Origin: Flavobacterium psychrophilum
Lineage (GTDB): Bacteria > Bacteroidota > Bacteroidia > Flavobacteriales > Flavobacteriaceae
Direction: 5' to 3'
Assembly (NCBI GenBank): GCA_945860385.1
Contig: CAMAQD010000006.1
Coordinates: 62,001-126,000, forward strand
Length of the DNA stretch: 64,000 nucleotides
The notes beneath the pieces are model-generated. The model was not told the origin of the DNA and did no database searches. It saw only the letters and a list, made by a program, of their open reading frames with translations. Every line of letters starts with the position of its first letter. Position 1 is the first letter of the stretch. Positions 18,601-26,256 of the stretch are shown one piece after another. The translations under genes and the position numbers were made by a program.

Positions 18601-19185
18601 CGTTGCCCAATTTTTAGACACATAGGTTATTATTCCATTTGAATCAAATTCGTAATAAATTTCTTTTGAATTATCAATAAACGATTGCGATTGCGTCTCC
18701 TTCTCGGTTATTTTGTTGAATAAAATACCATTTTGTTGCAACAGGTTTAATTTGGAAGTAATTTGTTTGGCGGCATACTCTATAATTTTCAACTGCACAT
18801 TTGAAAGTATTTTAGACTTAAAATCTAAAATGCAAATTGAACCAACTACACAGTTTTCGTCATTTACTAAGGGAAATCCAGCAAAAAAAATGAATTCTAA
18901 TTCCAAAGAAGAAGATTTTTTAGATAGCTGTTTTGCATCTTTTTTTATGTCTGCAATCGTAATCACTTCTTTTTGTGCGATGACATTCTGATTGTATAAC
19001 AAAATCTCTTTCGGAATTGTTAAAAAATCAAATCCTATTGCTGTTAGCGTCTGATTACCTTTTAAGTCAAAATATGTTAAAAATGCATAGGATACTTCGC
19101 AAATGTCAGACACAAACGAAAGTGCCTCTTTGAATTCGAATTCAAAATCTAAAGATTCAAATGATTTATACTTCTCTATAATCAT
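15628..19185 (-). CDS. Large sensor histidine kinase with GAF and six PAS domains
   Basis: An 1185-residue soluble kinase. A GAF-like domain covers about 15-150. Six PAS/PAC units follow, at about 165-275, 285-400, 410-535, 545-665, 680-795 and 815-925; most end in a DIT or DVA linker. HisKA carries the H box ISHEFRTPM with His964. The HATPase domain covers about 1060-1180 (LLNNAFKYS, DQGIGIP, GTGLGLYI). No transmembrane helix is visible, so sensing is cytoplasmic. The receiver gene at 15270 is co-transcribed and translationally coupled. Several PAS units are distinct from each other, which suggests different ligands or dimer interfaces and not recent duplication. No signal can be named. Confidence 0.95.
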   Translation of the reverse strand: MIIEKYKSFESLDFEFEFKEALSFVSDICEVSYAFLTYFDLKGNQTLTAIGFDFLTIPKEILLYNQNVIAQKEVITIADIKKDAKQLSKKSSSLELEFIFFAGFPLVNDENCVVGSICILDFKSKILSNVQLKIIEYAAKQITSKLNLLQQNGILFNKITEKETQSQSFIDNSKEIYYEFDSNGIITYVSKNWATYLGYEADEVVGESNSLFLHPEDIEMVTAFLNEGQKDIEITYRVLHKKGYFQWHTSSFKRVDKKGKFIYSGNYRDVADQIITEKINIQDKEFYEKILDQIPTDVAVFDQDHRYLYLNQAAIKNDELRKFIKGKDDFEYAKHTGRDDSSAKKRREKFLQAMESKNLIQWEDNITSPFTGLTTYHNRKLNPVFNKNGTFDMMIGFGVDITESKNTQEEILKSKQLLSSILENIAVGILVQGPQSEILENNRAACEMLGLTKDQLIGKTSYDKLWKVIHLNGTIFSPEEHPVPMAIKLLKPVKNVIMGVYRPISMDMVWLLVDAIPVFDDLGTLLYVVCSFNDITELKNIEDELKISNERFSYSSQATSDAIWDWNIINDDIFVGASYSNLFGHHFTNNIIKSQECEIFVHPEDREVYCKKLDAAIESATTNKWSDEYRYLKSDGSYAYVNDKAIIIRDYNGKAIRMIGAMQDITNKKKLEDELRESEEHFKEAFEHSPVGMALVDILGSYIEVNEKLCEILGYSNQEIKTLTFQEITYYEDLMIDLEYKKSLDLGEISNFSSEKRFIQKNKFIVWTHISVSLVKNSKNETYYIVQMIDITERKKIELQNKLLIEENNKNKAILLNEAKNMYRFLAENTVDLVCLHDLNTKFQYISPSIINVLGYQPEEMVGKSPLDYAHPDDVKYLLSRFEDFIAEKNIDNTTARFRTKDGKYIWLETRANMVEKKGIKSGFQSSSRDITTRKEEEEATEKALTKERELNELRTNLVSTISHEFRTPMTTIRTSAELIAMYIEGQNFEKAPRVEKQLNTITGEIDRIVELMNSVLTISKNDAGKTNFHPIIFDLKQLCLDVIETSFDNQKDGSSVQTYFEGDNFLVFADKNLMEYSIFNLLNNAFKYSKGSGNVVLQLSASSTNVNLQIIDQGIGIPEEDQQKLFNTFFRASNTNGIQGTGLGLYIVKTFTEKNAGKIHLESHLGVGTKVTLQFALQNTLSHD

Positions 19186-19430
19186 ATTTATTATAGTACA
19201 GATTTATTGATAAAAATATCAAAATTCTAGTTATTTAAGAATGTAAAAATAAGATTTTTTTTTAGGATGTTGTGAGGCTTTTAATCAATTAAAAAAGTTA
19301 CAATATTTAACCACTTCATAAAATATAATTTTAACAGTTATTCATTTTTCAAAAAATTTATAAAATAACATAAATTTATGTTGATATTTAATTTAAATAT
19401 TAATTGTTCCCAAAATTAATAAGTCAAATT

Positions 19431-19446
19431 TAACTTTGTAACTTTG
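19431..19446 (+). promoter_or_regulatory. Tandem -7 elements upstream of dnaG
   Basis: TAACTTTG occurs twice back to back (19431-19438 and 19439-19446). The second ends 19 bases before the TTG start of dnaG. They could give two start sites 8 bases apart. Confidence 0.5.
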
Positions 19447-19465
19447 GATTTCAAAATTTAATGTA

Positions 19466-21445
19466 TTGATTTCAAAAACCACCATAGATACCGTTTTCGA
19501 AACTGCTCGAGTAGAGGAAGTTATTGGCGATTTTGTACAATTGAAACGTGCTGGAAGCAACTTCAAAGGACTGAGTCCGTTCTCGGATGAGCGTTCACCC
19601 TCATTTATGGTTTCCCCAGCCAAAGGAATTTGGAAAGACTTTAGCTCAGGAAAAGGCGGAAATGCGGTTGCTTTCTTAATGGAACACTCACATTTTACAT
19701 ATCCTGAAGCTATTCGATATTTGGCCAAAAAATACAATATCGAAATCGAAGAAACCGAACTAACCGATGAAGAAAAAGCCAATACCGATGTTCGTGAAAG
19801 CATGTATTTGGTTTCTGAATTTGCCAAAGATTATTTCCATAACACAATGTTACATACTGAAGAAGGCAAAGCCATTGGCCTTTCCTATTTCAAAGAAAGA
19901 GGTTTTACGGGCGAAACTATAAAGAAATTTGCGCTTGGATATTCGCTTGAAGCTTGGGACGCTTTTACAAAAGAAGCCATAGGAAAAGGCTATAAATTAG
20001 AATTTCTCGAAAGTACCGGATTAACAATTGCAAGGGAAGACAGACCATTCGACCGATTTAAAGGAAGAGTAATGTTTCCTATTCAAAGTATGTCGGGAAG
20101 GATTTTGGGTTTTGGAGGCAGAATTTTGGCCAATGACAAAAAAGCGGCAAAATACCTCAATTCACCCGAAAGTGAAATCTACCATAAAAGCAAAGTCTTG
20201 TATGGGATTTTCCAAGCCAAACAAGCCATTGCCAAAGAAAATAATTGTTATTTAGTCGAAGGTTACACGGATGTAATTCAGTTCTATCAGGTTGGAATAG
20301 AAAATGTAGTCGCTTCGTCTGGAACGGCTTTGACTCCAGACCAAATCCGATTAGTCAATAGATTGACAAAAAATATTACCGTTCTTTTTGATGGTGACGC
20401 GGCGGGATTACGGGCTTCTGTTCGTGGAATCGACTTGATTCTTGAGGAAGGAATGAACGTAAAAGTTTGTGCTTTCCCCGACGGAGAAGATCCTGATAGT
20501 TTTGCCAAAAAAATGCCTTACGAAGAATTAATCAAATATTTAGAGGAAAATTCTAAAGATTTTATACAATTCAAAGCCTCTTTGTTAATGAATGAGGCGA
20601 AAAACGATCCGATAAAAAAAGCCGATTTGATTCGGGATATGGTGGTAAGTATTTCTAAAATTCCAGACAGAATTCAGCGCGAAATCTATATTCAGGAATG
20701 TTCTCGAATTATGGATATTTCGGAACAAGTTTTGGTTAGTACATTAGCTCAATTGGTTCAAAAAGACATTTCTGAACTTGGAAAAAAACAAAAACAAGAG
20801 CAAAAAGCTTTCGAGGTAGTAAAAAACGAAATGCCAATTCAGGTTCAAAAAATCGATATCCTTTATGGTTTAGAAAGAAAGATTATCGAAATACTTTTGT
20901 TGTACGGAAATAAAACAGAGGAATTTGAAGATGTCCTTCTAAAAACAAATGAAGCCGGGGAAATAGAAGATGCAATTGAAAAAAAAGAGTACAAAGTTTT
21001 TCAAAGAATTTATCTGAGCTTACAGGAAGACGAGGTCGAACTCGCAAATCCTTTATTCAGAGAGATTTACAATAACTTGATAACCTATTTTCATCAAAAC
21101 GAAAACTTTAGCATCGAACAGTATCTAATGCATTTGCACCCTGACTTTGCTCAAGAAGTAACCGATATTTTGATGGCTGACGAAAAAGTAGCTTTGCATA
21201 ATTGGGAAGGACAAAACATTTTTCCAAAAACAAAAGACAAAACCATAAGTCAATATGTTTCTGAAACTATTCTTACTTTGAGATGGTATCTGGTCGATCG
21301 AATTATTGAAGAAATAAAAAGCTCAATATCTACAGAACCCGATTCTGACAACATTGAGCCTTTATCTATGGCGATGGATTACTCTAAGTTAATCAATTCT
21401 TTTTCGAAAAAATTAGGAAGAGTAATGTCGCGATACAGCAACTAA
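19466..21445 (+). CDS. dnaG: DNA primase DnaG
   Basis: The primase that makes RNA primers at the replication fork, 659 residues. The Toprim catalytic core has Glu265 in VEGYTDV and DGD at 309-311 in LFDGDAAGL. The N-terminal zinc-ribbon fold is recognisable (GLSPFSDERSPSF and DFSSGKGGNAVAF), but all four zinc ligands are replaced: positions 37, 40, 58 and 61 are Ser, Ser, Asp and Ser instead of Cys, His, Cys, Cys. The C-terminal helicase-binding part runs to the end. The start is TTG at 19466; the ATG at 19461 is out of frame and hits a stop at its third codon. The stop overlaps the convergent regulator gene by 4 bases. Confidence 0.96.
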   Translation: MISKTTIDTVFETARVEEVIGDFVQLKRAGSNFKGLSPFSDERSPSFMVSPAKGIWKDFSSGKGGNAVAFLMEHSHFTYPEAIRYLAKKYNIEIEETELTDEEKANTDVRESMYLVSEFAKDYFHNTMLHTEEGKAIGLSYFKERGFTGETIKKFALGYSLEAWDAFTKEAIGKGYKLEFLESTGLTIAREDRPFDRFKGRVMFPIQSMSGRILGFGGRILANDKKAAKYLNSPESEIYHKSKVLYGIFQAKQAIAKENNCYLVEGYTDVIQFYQVGIENVVASSGTALTPDQIRLVNRLTKNITVLFDGDAAGLRASVRGIDLILEEGMNVKVCAFPDGEDPDSFAKKMPYEELIKYLEENSKDFIQFKASLLMNEAKNDPIKKADLIRDMVVSISKIPDRIQREIYIQECSRIMDISEQVLVSTLAQLVQKDISELGKKQKQEQKAFEVVKNEMPIQVQKIDILYGLERKIIEILLLYGNKTEEFEDVLLKTNEAGEIEDAIEKKEYKVFQRIYLSLQEDEVELANPLFREIYNNLITYFHQNENFSIEQYLMHLHPDFAQEVTDILMADEKVALHNWEGQNIFPKTKDKTISQYVSETILTLRWYLVDRIIEEIKSSISTEPDSDNIEPLSMAMDYSKLINSFSKKLGRVMSRYSN

Positions 21446-22071
21446 ACTATTTCTAGAGTTTTGGCTTTATTTACCAAATCTACTAAGTTAGTAACGTTTA
21501 ATTTTTGCAATAATCTTAATTTATAGGTACTTATTGTTTTTTCGTTGAGACCCAAAATTTTAGAAATTTCGTTGTTTTTCTTACCGTCACTCAAATACCG
21601 TAAAACTTCGACTTCACGATTAGAAAGTTTGCGGTACAAACGCTCACTTTTGTTTTGTTTGGCAATTAGCGCAAGATTCTTCTTAACGGTTTCGTCAATA
21701 ATAATTTTACCTTGATTTACTTTTATAATTGCCTGACCTAAAGTTTCTAATTTTTCTTTTTGAGAAACGAATCCCGAAACACCAGCTTTTATTGCGTTTG
21801 GTGCATAAATTTGTTCTGAAAGGTCACTAAATATGATGATTTTTGTTTTTGGAAAATTTTTCAAAATATTTTTAACTTCAAAAATACTAGAAAGACCTTC
21901 TAATTCAAGATCCAAGATTAAGACATCAATCTCCTTAGTAAGGAGGATATCTCTTACCATTAAAAAATTCCCTACATTGGCAACTATCGAAATACTATCG
22001 TGATCTTTGAAATACGATTTTACCCCGAAATGCACTACTGGATGGTTATTTGCTAAACAAACTTTGATCAT
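21442..22071 (-). CDS. LuxR/NarL-type regulator with atypical receiver
   Basis: A 209-residue protein with a receiver (about 1-120) and a LuxR helix-turn-helix (about 145-205, LSNREVEVLRYLSDGKKNNEI). The receiver keeps the acceptor Asp54 in LILDLELEG. However, the Mg-binding acid pair is Asn8-Asn9 (LANNHPVV) instead of Asp-Asp, and the usual Lys position reads Gln (GFVSQKE). It therefore probably does not take phosphate in the normal way and may act constitutively or bind another signal. No kinase gene is adjacent. It is convergent with dnaG, with a 4-base overlap of coding ends. Confidence 0.88.
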   Translation of the reverse strand: MIKVCLANNHPVVHFGVKSYFKDHDSISIVANVGNFLMVRDILLTKEIDVLILDLELEGLSSIFEVKNILKNFPKTKIIIFSDLSEQIYAPNAIKAGVSGFVSQKEKLETLGQAIIKVNQGKIIIDETVKKNLALIAKQNKSERLYRKLSNREVEVLRYLSDGKKNNEISKILGLNEKTISTYKLRLLQKLNVTNLVDLVNKAKTLEIV

Positions 22072-22159
22072 AATTTTAATTTTTTAGTGTTGTTTGTGTT
22101 TACGATTACGTAAAGTTAATCAAAAAACTTTAAACTTCATAAAAAATATTAGGAAAATA

Positions 22160-22966
22160 CTACTTAATATAGTTTGAAATGACACAAACTGGAATTTCTT
22201 TCATTTTATGCTGATTTATGGTGTTCAATTTTTTATAAATATTGAAGATTATTTTTTCTCTTCCTGAAAAATTTTCGCTAATTTTTCCTTTCTCATCTTC
22301 TAGCATTGCCCATTCCAATTCATCATAGCTAGCCCCAAGTTGATCTTCATCAGTTCTATCATCGCCAAATAATCCATCAGTTGGAGAAGCTTCTAAAATT
22401 GAATTTGGAATTTGCAAATACTTGCCCAAAGCATAAACATCCGATTTCATTAAGTCAGCAATTGGACTCAAATCTACTCCTCCATCTCCGTATTTGGTGT
22501 AAAAGCCAACTCCAAAATCTTCAACTTTATTTCCTGTACCTGCCACCAAAAGGCCATGAATTCCAGCAAAATAATACAAAGTGGTCATTCTCAATCGGGC
22601 TCGAGTATTGGCTAACGACAAATTTACTTTATCCAAATCGGAAACAATTGGAACAATGGTTTTAAAATTTTCAAAAACCGTTGTCAAATCTGCTTCAACA
22701 TTAGTAGCATTTGGAAATCTTTTTTTCAACTGCTCAATATGCTCTCGACCTCTGCTTACGTGACTTGGAGCCTGATGAATAGGCATTTCGACGCATAAAA
22801 CGGTCATGCCAGTTTGTGCACAAAGGGTTGAAGTAACAGCCGAATCGACTCCTCCAGAAATCCCCACAACAAAACCATTCACTTTTGCGTTTTCAGCATA
22901 GGTTTTTAACCAATCGACGATATGCGCACTTACTTTTTCGACCTGAATAGTACTTATTTTAGTCAT
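22160..22966 (-). CDS. nadE: Ammonia-dependent NAD synthetase
   Basis: This enzyme converts nicotinic acid adenine dinucleotide to NAD using ATP and ammonia. The 268-residue protein has the PP-loop SGGVDS at 37-42, plus KVEDFGVGFYTKYGDGGVDLSPIADLMKS-type NAD-synthetase segments in the middle (given here only as the recognisable GDGGVD region near residue 165). No glutaminase domain is present, which defines the ammonia-dependent class. It is divergent from gldB; the two share a 144-base promoter region with abutting -7 boxes. Confidence 0.96.
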   Translation of the reverse strand: MTKISTIQVEKVSAHIVDWLKTYAENAKVNGFVVGISGGVDSAVTSTLCAQTGMTVLCVEMPIHQAPSHVSRGREHIEQLKKRFPNATNVEADLTTVFENFKTIVPIVSDLDKVNLSLANTRARLRMTTLYYFAGIHGLLVAGTGNKVEDFGVGFYTKYGDGGVDLSPIADLMKSDVYALGKYLQIPNSILEASPTDGLFGDDRTDEDQLGASYDELEWAMLEDEKGKISENFSGREKIIFNIYKKLNTINQHKMKEIPVCVISNYIK

Positions 22967-22997
22967 AATACTTTGGGTTTTTAAAATCTAGGTAATG

Positions 22998-23013
22998 TAT
23001 ATTTGCAAAAATA
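22998..23013. promoter_or_regulatory. Back-to-back -7 elements for gldB and nadE
   Basis: On the plus strand TATATTTG (22998-23005) points to gldB. On the minus strand TATTTTTG (23006-23013) points to nadE. The two boxes touch with no base between them, so polymerase can occupy only one at a time. TTTG at 22972-22975 is a possible -33 element for the plus promoter. Confidence 0.55.
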
Positions 23014-23110
23014 ATAATTTTCAGGTGCTATTTCCTATATCAGTTTTAATCTTTTCTTTTTTGTGAAAAGTAGAGCATTTACATCGTTATAGTTAACAAT
23101 AAATATAAAA

Positions 23111-24076
23111 ATGAAAAGAATAATTTTAGTATTTGCCCTAATATTTGCTTTCGTTTCTTGCGACAAAAAATCGAAAGTAGAAAAAGCAGTTGAAGAAATT
23201 CCGTTAGAAATTAAAGTCGAACGCTTCGACAAATTGTTTTTTGAAACAAAACCAAAAAATTTAGAACAATTAAAAAACCAATTTCCATTCTTTTTCCCGA
23301 AAGGAACTCCAGATAGCGTTTGGTTAGAAAAAATGCAAAACCCGCAATGGCGAGAATTATATACCGAAGTACAAAATAAATATTCCAATTTCGAACCGGT
23401 CAAAAAAGAATTGAACACGCTGCTTAAACACATAAAATTTTATTTTCCAGAAAATAAAACTCCAAAAGTAGTCACAGTGATTTCGGAAATGGATTACAAC
23501 AACAAGGTGATTTATACAGACAGTTTATTAATTATTTCCCTAGAATTGTATTTGGGAAAAGACCACAAATTTTATCAATTTCCCAATTATTTGAAACAAA
23601 ATTTCGTGCAAAAACAAATCCTACCCGATGTTGTTTCGAGTTTTTCTATTCAAAAAATAGCTCCAATCACGGACCAATCACTATTAAGTCAAATGGTATA
23701 TTTTGGAAAACAATTGTATCTAAAAGATTTGCTTTTGCCAGATTATACTGATGCTGACAAAATAGGATATACACCAGACCAAAACAAATGGTGCGAAGAA
23801 AACGAAGGCTATATGTGGCGGTATTTTCTAGAGAATGAAATGCTATATAGCGACGATCCTAAACTGGGCAATCGCTTTATAAATCCTGCTCCATTTTCGA
23901 AATTTTATCTCGAAATCGACAATGAATCTCCTGGAAGAGTTGGCACTTGGATAGGTTGGCAAATGGTGCGATCTTACATGAATAACAATGATGTACCCTT
24001 AGAAAAAATGCTAAAAATGAATGCAAAAGAATTATTTGAAAAATCTAAATACAAACCTAAAAAAAATGGCGAATAA
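23111..24076 (+). CDS. gldB: Gliding motility lipoprotein GldB
   Basis: A 321-residue lipoprotein required for gliding in Flavobacterium johnsoniae. The signal peptide ends in the lipobox FVSC with Cys17. The mature protein begins DKKSKVEKAVEEI and is rich in aromatic and charged residues, with motifs such as FFPKGTPDSVWL and GRVGTWIGWQMVRSYM that I recognise from GldB. It is followed directly by gldC, with 11 overlapping bases, and is divergent from nadE, the same order as in F. johnsoniae as I recall. It anchors in a membrane facing the periplasm. Its molecular role is not known. Confidence 0.93.
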   Translation: MKRIILVFALIFAFVSCDKKSKVEKAVEEIPLEIKVERFDKLFFETKPKNLEQLKNQFPFFFPKGTPDSVWLEKMQNPQWRELYTEVQNKYSNFEPVKKELNTLLKHIKFYFPENKTPKVVTVISEMDYNNKVIYTDSLLIISLELYLGKDHKFYQFPNYLKQNFVQKQILPDVVSSFSIQKIAPITDQSLLSQMVYFGKQLYLKDLLLPDYTDADKIGYTPDQNKWCEENEGYMWRYFLENEMLYSDDPKLGNRFINPAPFSKFYLEIDNESPGRVGTWIGWQMVRSYMNNNDVPLEKMLKMNAKELFEKSKYKPKKNGE

Positions 24077-24401
24077 CAACACTTCAGAAATTAAAATAAA
24101 TGTACAACTAGACGAAAACCGAATTCCTGAAAAATTATCTTGGGCTGCGGTTGAAGGCGGAGTAGAACTTGAAGAAGCCAAAGCCTTTATGCTCTCGGTT
24201 TGGAACAGTGACGAAAAATCTACAAAATGTATCGAATTGTGGACGAAAGATATGTCAATGGATGAAATGAAAATCTTTTTTCATCAAACTTTGTTATCTA
24301 TGACCGAAACTTTTCAAAGAGCTACAGGCGACGAAAAAATGGTAGCGACAATGCAAGATTTTTGTGATTATTTTGCTGAGAAATTGGAGTTAAAAAAATA
24401 A
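24066..24401 (+). CDS. gldC: Gliding motility protein GldC
   Basis: A small soluble protein of 111 residues. I place the start at the ATG at 24066 (MANNNTSEIKINV), which overlaps the end of gldB by 11 bases; a start further upstream would only translate gldB sequence in another frame. Motifs such as KLSWAAVEGG and MSMDEMKIFFHQTL are as in GldC proteins. It supports efficient gliding in F. johnsoniae. It has no signal peptide, so it acts in the cytoplasm. A hairpin terminator follows. Confidence 0.92.
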   Translation: MANNNTSEIKINVQLDENRIPEKLSWAAVEGGVELEEAKAFMLSVWNSDEKSTKCIELWTKDMSMDEMKIFFHQTLLSMTETFQRATGDEKMVATMQDFCDYFAEKLELKK

Positions 24402-24407
24402 TTGAAA

Positions 24408-24446
24408 AATCCCAAATCCCAATTTTAATGATTGGAATTTGGGATT
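24408..24446. terminator. Terminator between gldC and engB
   Basis: AATCCCAAATCCCA (24408-24421) pairs with TGGAATTTGGGATT (24433-24446) with one mismatch. GACTATTTTT follows on the plus side and an A-rich flank lies on the other, which fits use by both convergent genes. Confidence 0.75.
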
Positions 24447-24468
24447 GACTATTTTTGAAATTTGTTTT

Positions 24469-25089
24469 TTAAAACTCACTGTTGTTTTTAAAAACCTCTT
24501 GATTTACTTCGTCAATATAATTTAAAACCTCTTCTTTTCCAGTAGATTCTGTTGCAGAAGTAACAAAATACTGAGGCATTTCGGCCCAATTATTAGCAAA
24601 CATTTTCTTTTTGTAAGCAGCTATATGAGAATCGATTTTTACTTTACTGATTTTGTCGGCTTTGGTAAAAATGATGCAAAACGGAATTTCACTTTCACCC
24701 ATATACGCCATAAATTCGATATCGATATTTTGTGATTCGTGACGAATGTCAATCAGGACAAAAGCGCAAACGAGTTGTTCTCTTGTCTCAAAATAATCGG
24801 TGATAAATTGTTGAAAAACGGACTTAGTTTTCTTGGAAACTTTGGCATAACCATAACCCGGCAAATCGACAAGAAACCAATTGTTGTTGATTTTGAAATG
24901 GTTTATCAACTGTGTTTTTCCAGGTCTTCCAGAAGTTTTTGCTAAATTTTTATGATTGGTAAGCATATTAATCAAGGATGATTTCCCAACATTGGATCGG
25001 CCTATAAAAGCATATTCTGGCAAAAAGTCTTTTGGACATTTATCCACTTCAGAGTTGCTTACAATAAATTCGGCTGTGTTAATTTTCAT
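24469..25089 (-). CDS. engB: Ribosome-biogenesis GTPase EngB (YihA/YsxC)
   Basis: A TRAFAC-class GTPase of 206 residues that assists assembly of the large ribosomal subunit. The P-loop is GRSNVGKSS (30-38), G3 is DLPGYGYA, G4 is TKAD and G5 is VTSATES. I choose the ATG at 25089 (MKINTAEFIV), which gives the usual family length; an upstream ATG at 25134 would overlap the preceding gene more and adds unrelated residues. It lies 11 bases after the hydrolase gene on the same strand, so the two form an operon. Confidence 0.95.
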   Translation of the reverse strand: MKINTAEFIVSNSEVDKCPKDFLPEYAFIGRSNVGKSSLINMLTNHKNLAKTSGRPGKTQLINHFKINNNWFLVDLPGYGYAKVSKKTKSVFQQFITDYFETREQLVCAFVLIDIRHESQNIDIEFMAYMGESEIPFCIIFTKADKISKVKIDSHIAAYKKKMFANNWAEMPQYFVTSATESTGKEEVLNYIDEVNQEVFKNNSEF

Positions 25090-25100
25090 AAGTAAAGGAC

Positions 25101-25874
25101 TTAGTGCGCTTTTAAATGTGTATGTGATAGCCAATCTTCAAGCAAACTATTGAACTCGTCAGGACGTTCCATCATTGCTGCGTGACCGCATTTTTCTATC
25201 CAATATAATGTAACATTGGGTAATAATTCATTAAACTCTTCGGCAACAGAAGGTGGTGTTACAAGATCATTTCTTCCCCAAATTAAGCACGTTTGAACAT
25301 GCATTTTTGGTAAATCTTTCGCCATATTATGTCGTATGGCACTTTTAGCAATTGTCAACGTTTTTATTAGTTTTATTCTATCATTTACAGATGCATATAC
25401 CTCATCTACAAGTTCCTTGGTAGCCATTTTTGGGTCATAAAAAACATCTTGTGCTTTCTTTTTTATGTATTCATAATCACCTCTTTTAGGATAACTATCA
25501 CCCATAGCACTTTCATAAAGCCCTGAACTTCCAGTTAGTACAAGACCAGCCACTTTTTCGGGATACATTTTTGTATGATATAATGCGATATGTCCTCCTA
25601 GTGAATTTCCCAACAAAATCACTCTGTCAAATCCTTTATAAGTGATAAAATCCTTCACATATCTTGCAAAAGCTTTTACGTTCGTTTTCAAAATACTTTG
25701 AGTATAAATCGGCAAATCGGGTATTACAATTTTATATCCTTTTTCAGAAAAATAACTGGCTACAGCATCAAAATTGCTCAGACCTCCCATTAAACCGTGC
25801 AGTACAACAATCGGAGTTCCTTCACCAGCTTCATAATAGCTGTATTTACCTTCTTTTTTATAGTATTTTTCCAT
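25101..25874 (-). CDS. Alpha/beta hydrolase
   Basis: A 257-residue alpha/beta hydrolase. It has the oxyanion segment HGLMGG (26-31), the nucleophile elbow GNSLGG with Ser91, the catalytic Asp in WGRNDLVTPP and the catalytic His in KCGHAAMMERP. This is the layout of the esterase/C-C hydrolase group (MhpC-like). The natural substrate is unknown. There is no signal peptide, so it is cytoplasmic. It is the first gene of the operon with engB and has a clear -7 box upstream. Confidence 0.9.
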   Translation of the reverse strand: MEKYYKKEGKYSYYEAGEGTPIVVLHGLMGGLSNFDAVASYFSEKGYKIVIPDLPIYTQSILKTNVKAFARYVKDFITYKGFDRVILLGNSLGGHIALYHTKMYPEKVAGLVLTGSSGLYESAMGDSYPKRGDYEYIKKKAQDVFYDPKMATKELVDEVYASVNDRIKLIKTLTIAKSAIRHNMAKDLPKMHVQTCLIWGRNDLVTPPSVAEEFNELLPNVTLYWIEKCGHAAMMERPDEFNSLLEDWLSHTHLKAH

Positions 25875-25902
25875 TCGATTTATCGCAATTTTTCAATTTC
25901 AA

Positions 25903-25910
25903 CAAATATA
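25903..25910 (-). promoter_or_regulatory. -7 element TATATTTG of the hydrolase-engB operon
   Basis: On the minus strand TATATTTG ends 28 bases before the hydrolase ATG at 25874. No good -33 TTG is seen. Confidence 0.55.
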
Positions 25911-26166
25911 GGATTTAAAAAAGAAAAAAGAATTTTTGGAATCAAATTTTATGCATTTTAATCCTTTTGTTTAAAAAGCTGTTTAAAACTTTACCGATTT
26001 CGGCCCTACAATTTCCCGTTTTTAATTCTTTTCAATTACTGTTTAAAAAATGATGCTTTTTGCACTTTTACTATACTATTGTTTCTAAAATTCAGTAGGT
26101 CTTAACACAGTCTTAAAAAACTGCTAATGCCCTGATTCAGTAAAAACTAGTCGATTTTGTTTTGAA

Positions 26167-26211
26167 GTGGTAAAACTTATTAACAAAGTGGGTTATTGTG
26201 GTAAATTGTGG
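26167..26211 (+). promoter_or_regulatory. Probable MraZ operator: GTGG direct repeats, 10-base period
   Basis: GTGG occurs at 26188, 26198 and 26208, exactly 10 bases apart, in the contexts AAAGTGG, ATTGTGG and ATTGTGG. A fourth copy, GAAGTGG, starts at 26167, 21 bases upstream of the first. MraZ is known to bind its own promoter at direct repeats of this kind (TGGG-type with 5-base spacers in E. coli, AAAGTG-type in Mollicutes). The array lies just upstream of the -7 box at 26224, so binding would block the -33 region. The operator role is inferred. Confidence 0.72.
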
Positions 26212-26223
26212 TAATAATTTTTA

Positions 26224-26231
26224 TATTTTTG
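26224..26231 (+). promoter_or_regulatory. -7 element TATTTTTG of the dcw cluster
   Basis: The box fits TAnnTTTG and lies 25 bases before the TTG start of mraZ. The -33 region would fall inside the GTGG repeats. Confidence 0.55.
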
Positions 26232-26256
26232 CTCTACATCATTTAAAAAATTCATC

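Larger units (their letters stand above)
25875..26256. other. Divergent spacer upstream of the dcw cluster
   Basis: This 382-base gap contains the -7 box of the hydrolase gene (25903-25910, minus). After it comes about 250 bases of A+T-rich sequence in which I see no gene. The mraZ regulatory region is at 26167-26231. Confidence 0.75.

Noticed and set aside
19461..19469. ATG at 19461 as the dnaG start
   Set aside because: It is out of frame with dnaG and runs into a stop after two codons; the TTG at 19466 is in frame and fits the family.
19566..19660. Loss of the DnaG zinc ligands as a sequencing error
   Set aside because: Four separate codons would have to be wrong while the frame and all surrounding residues stay conserved; a real substitution is far more likely.
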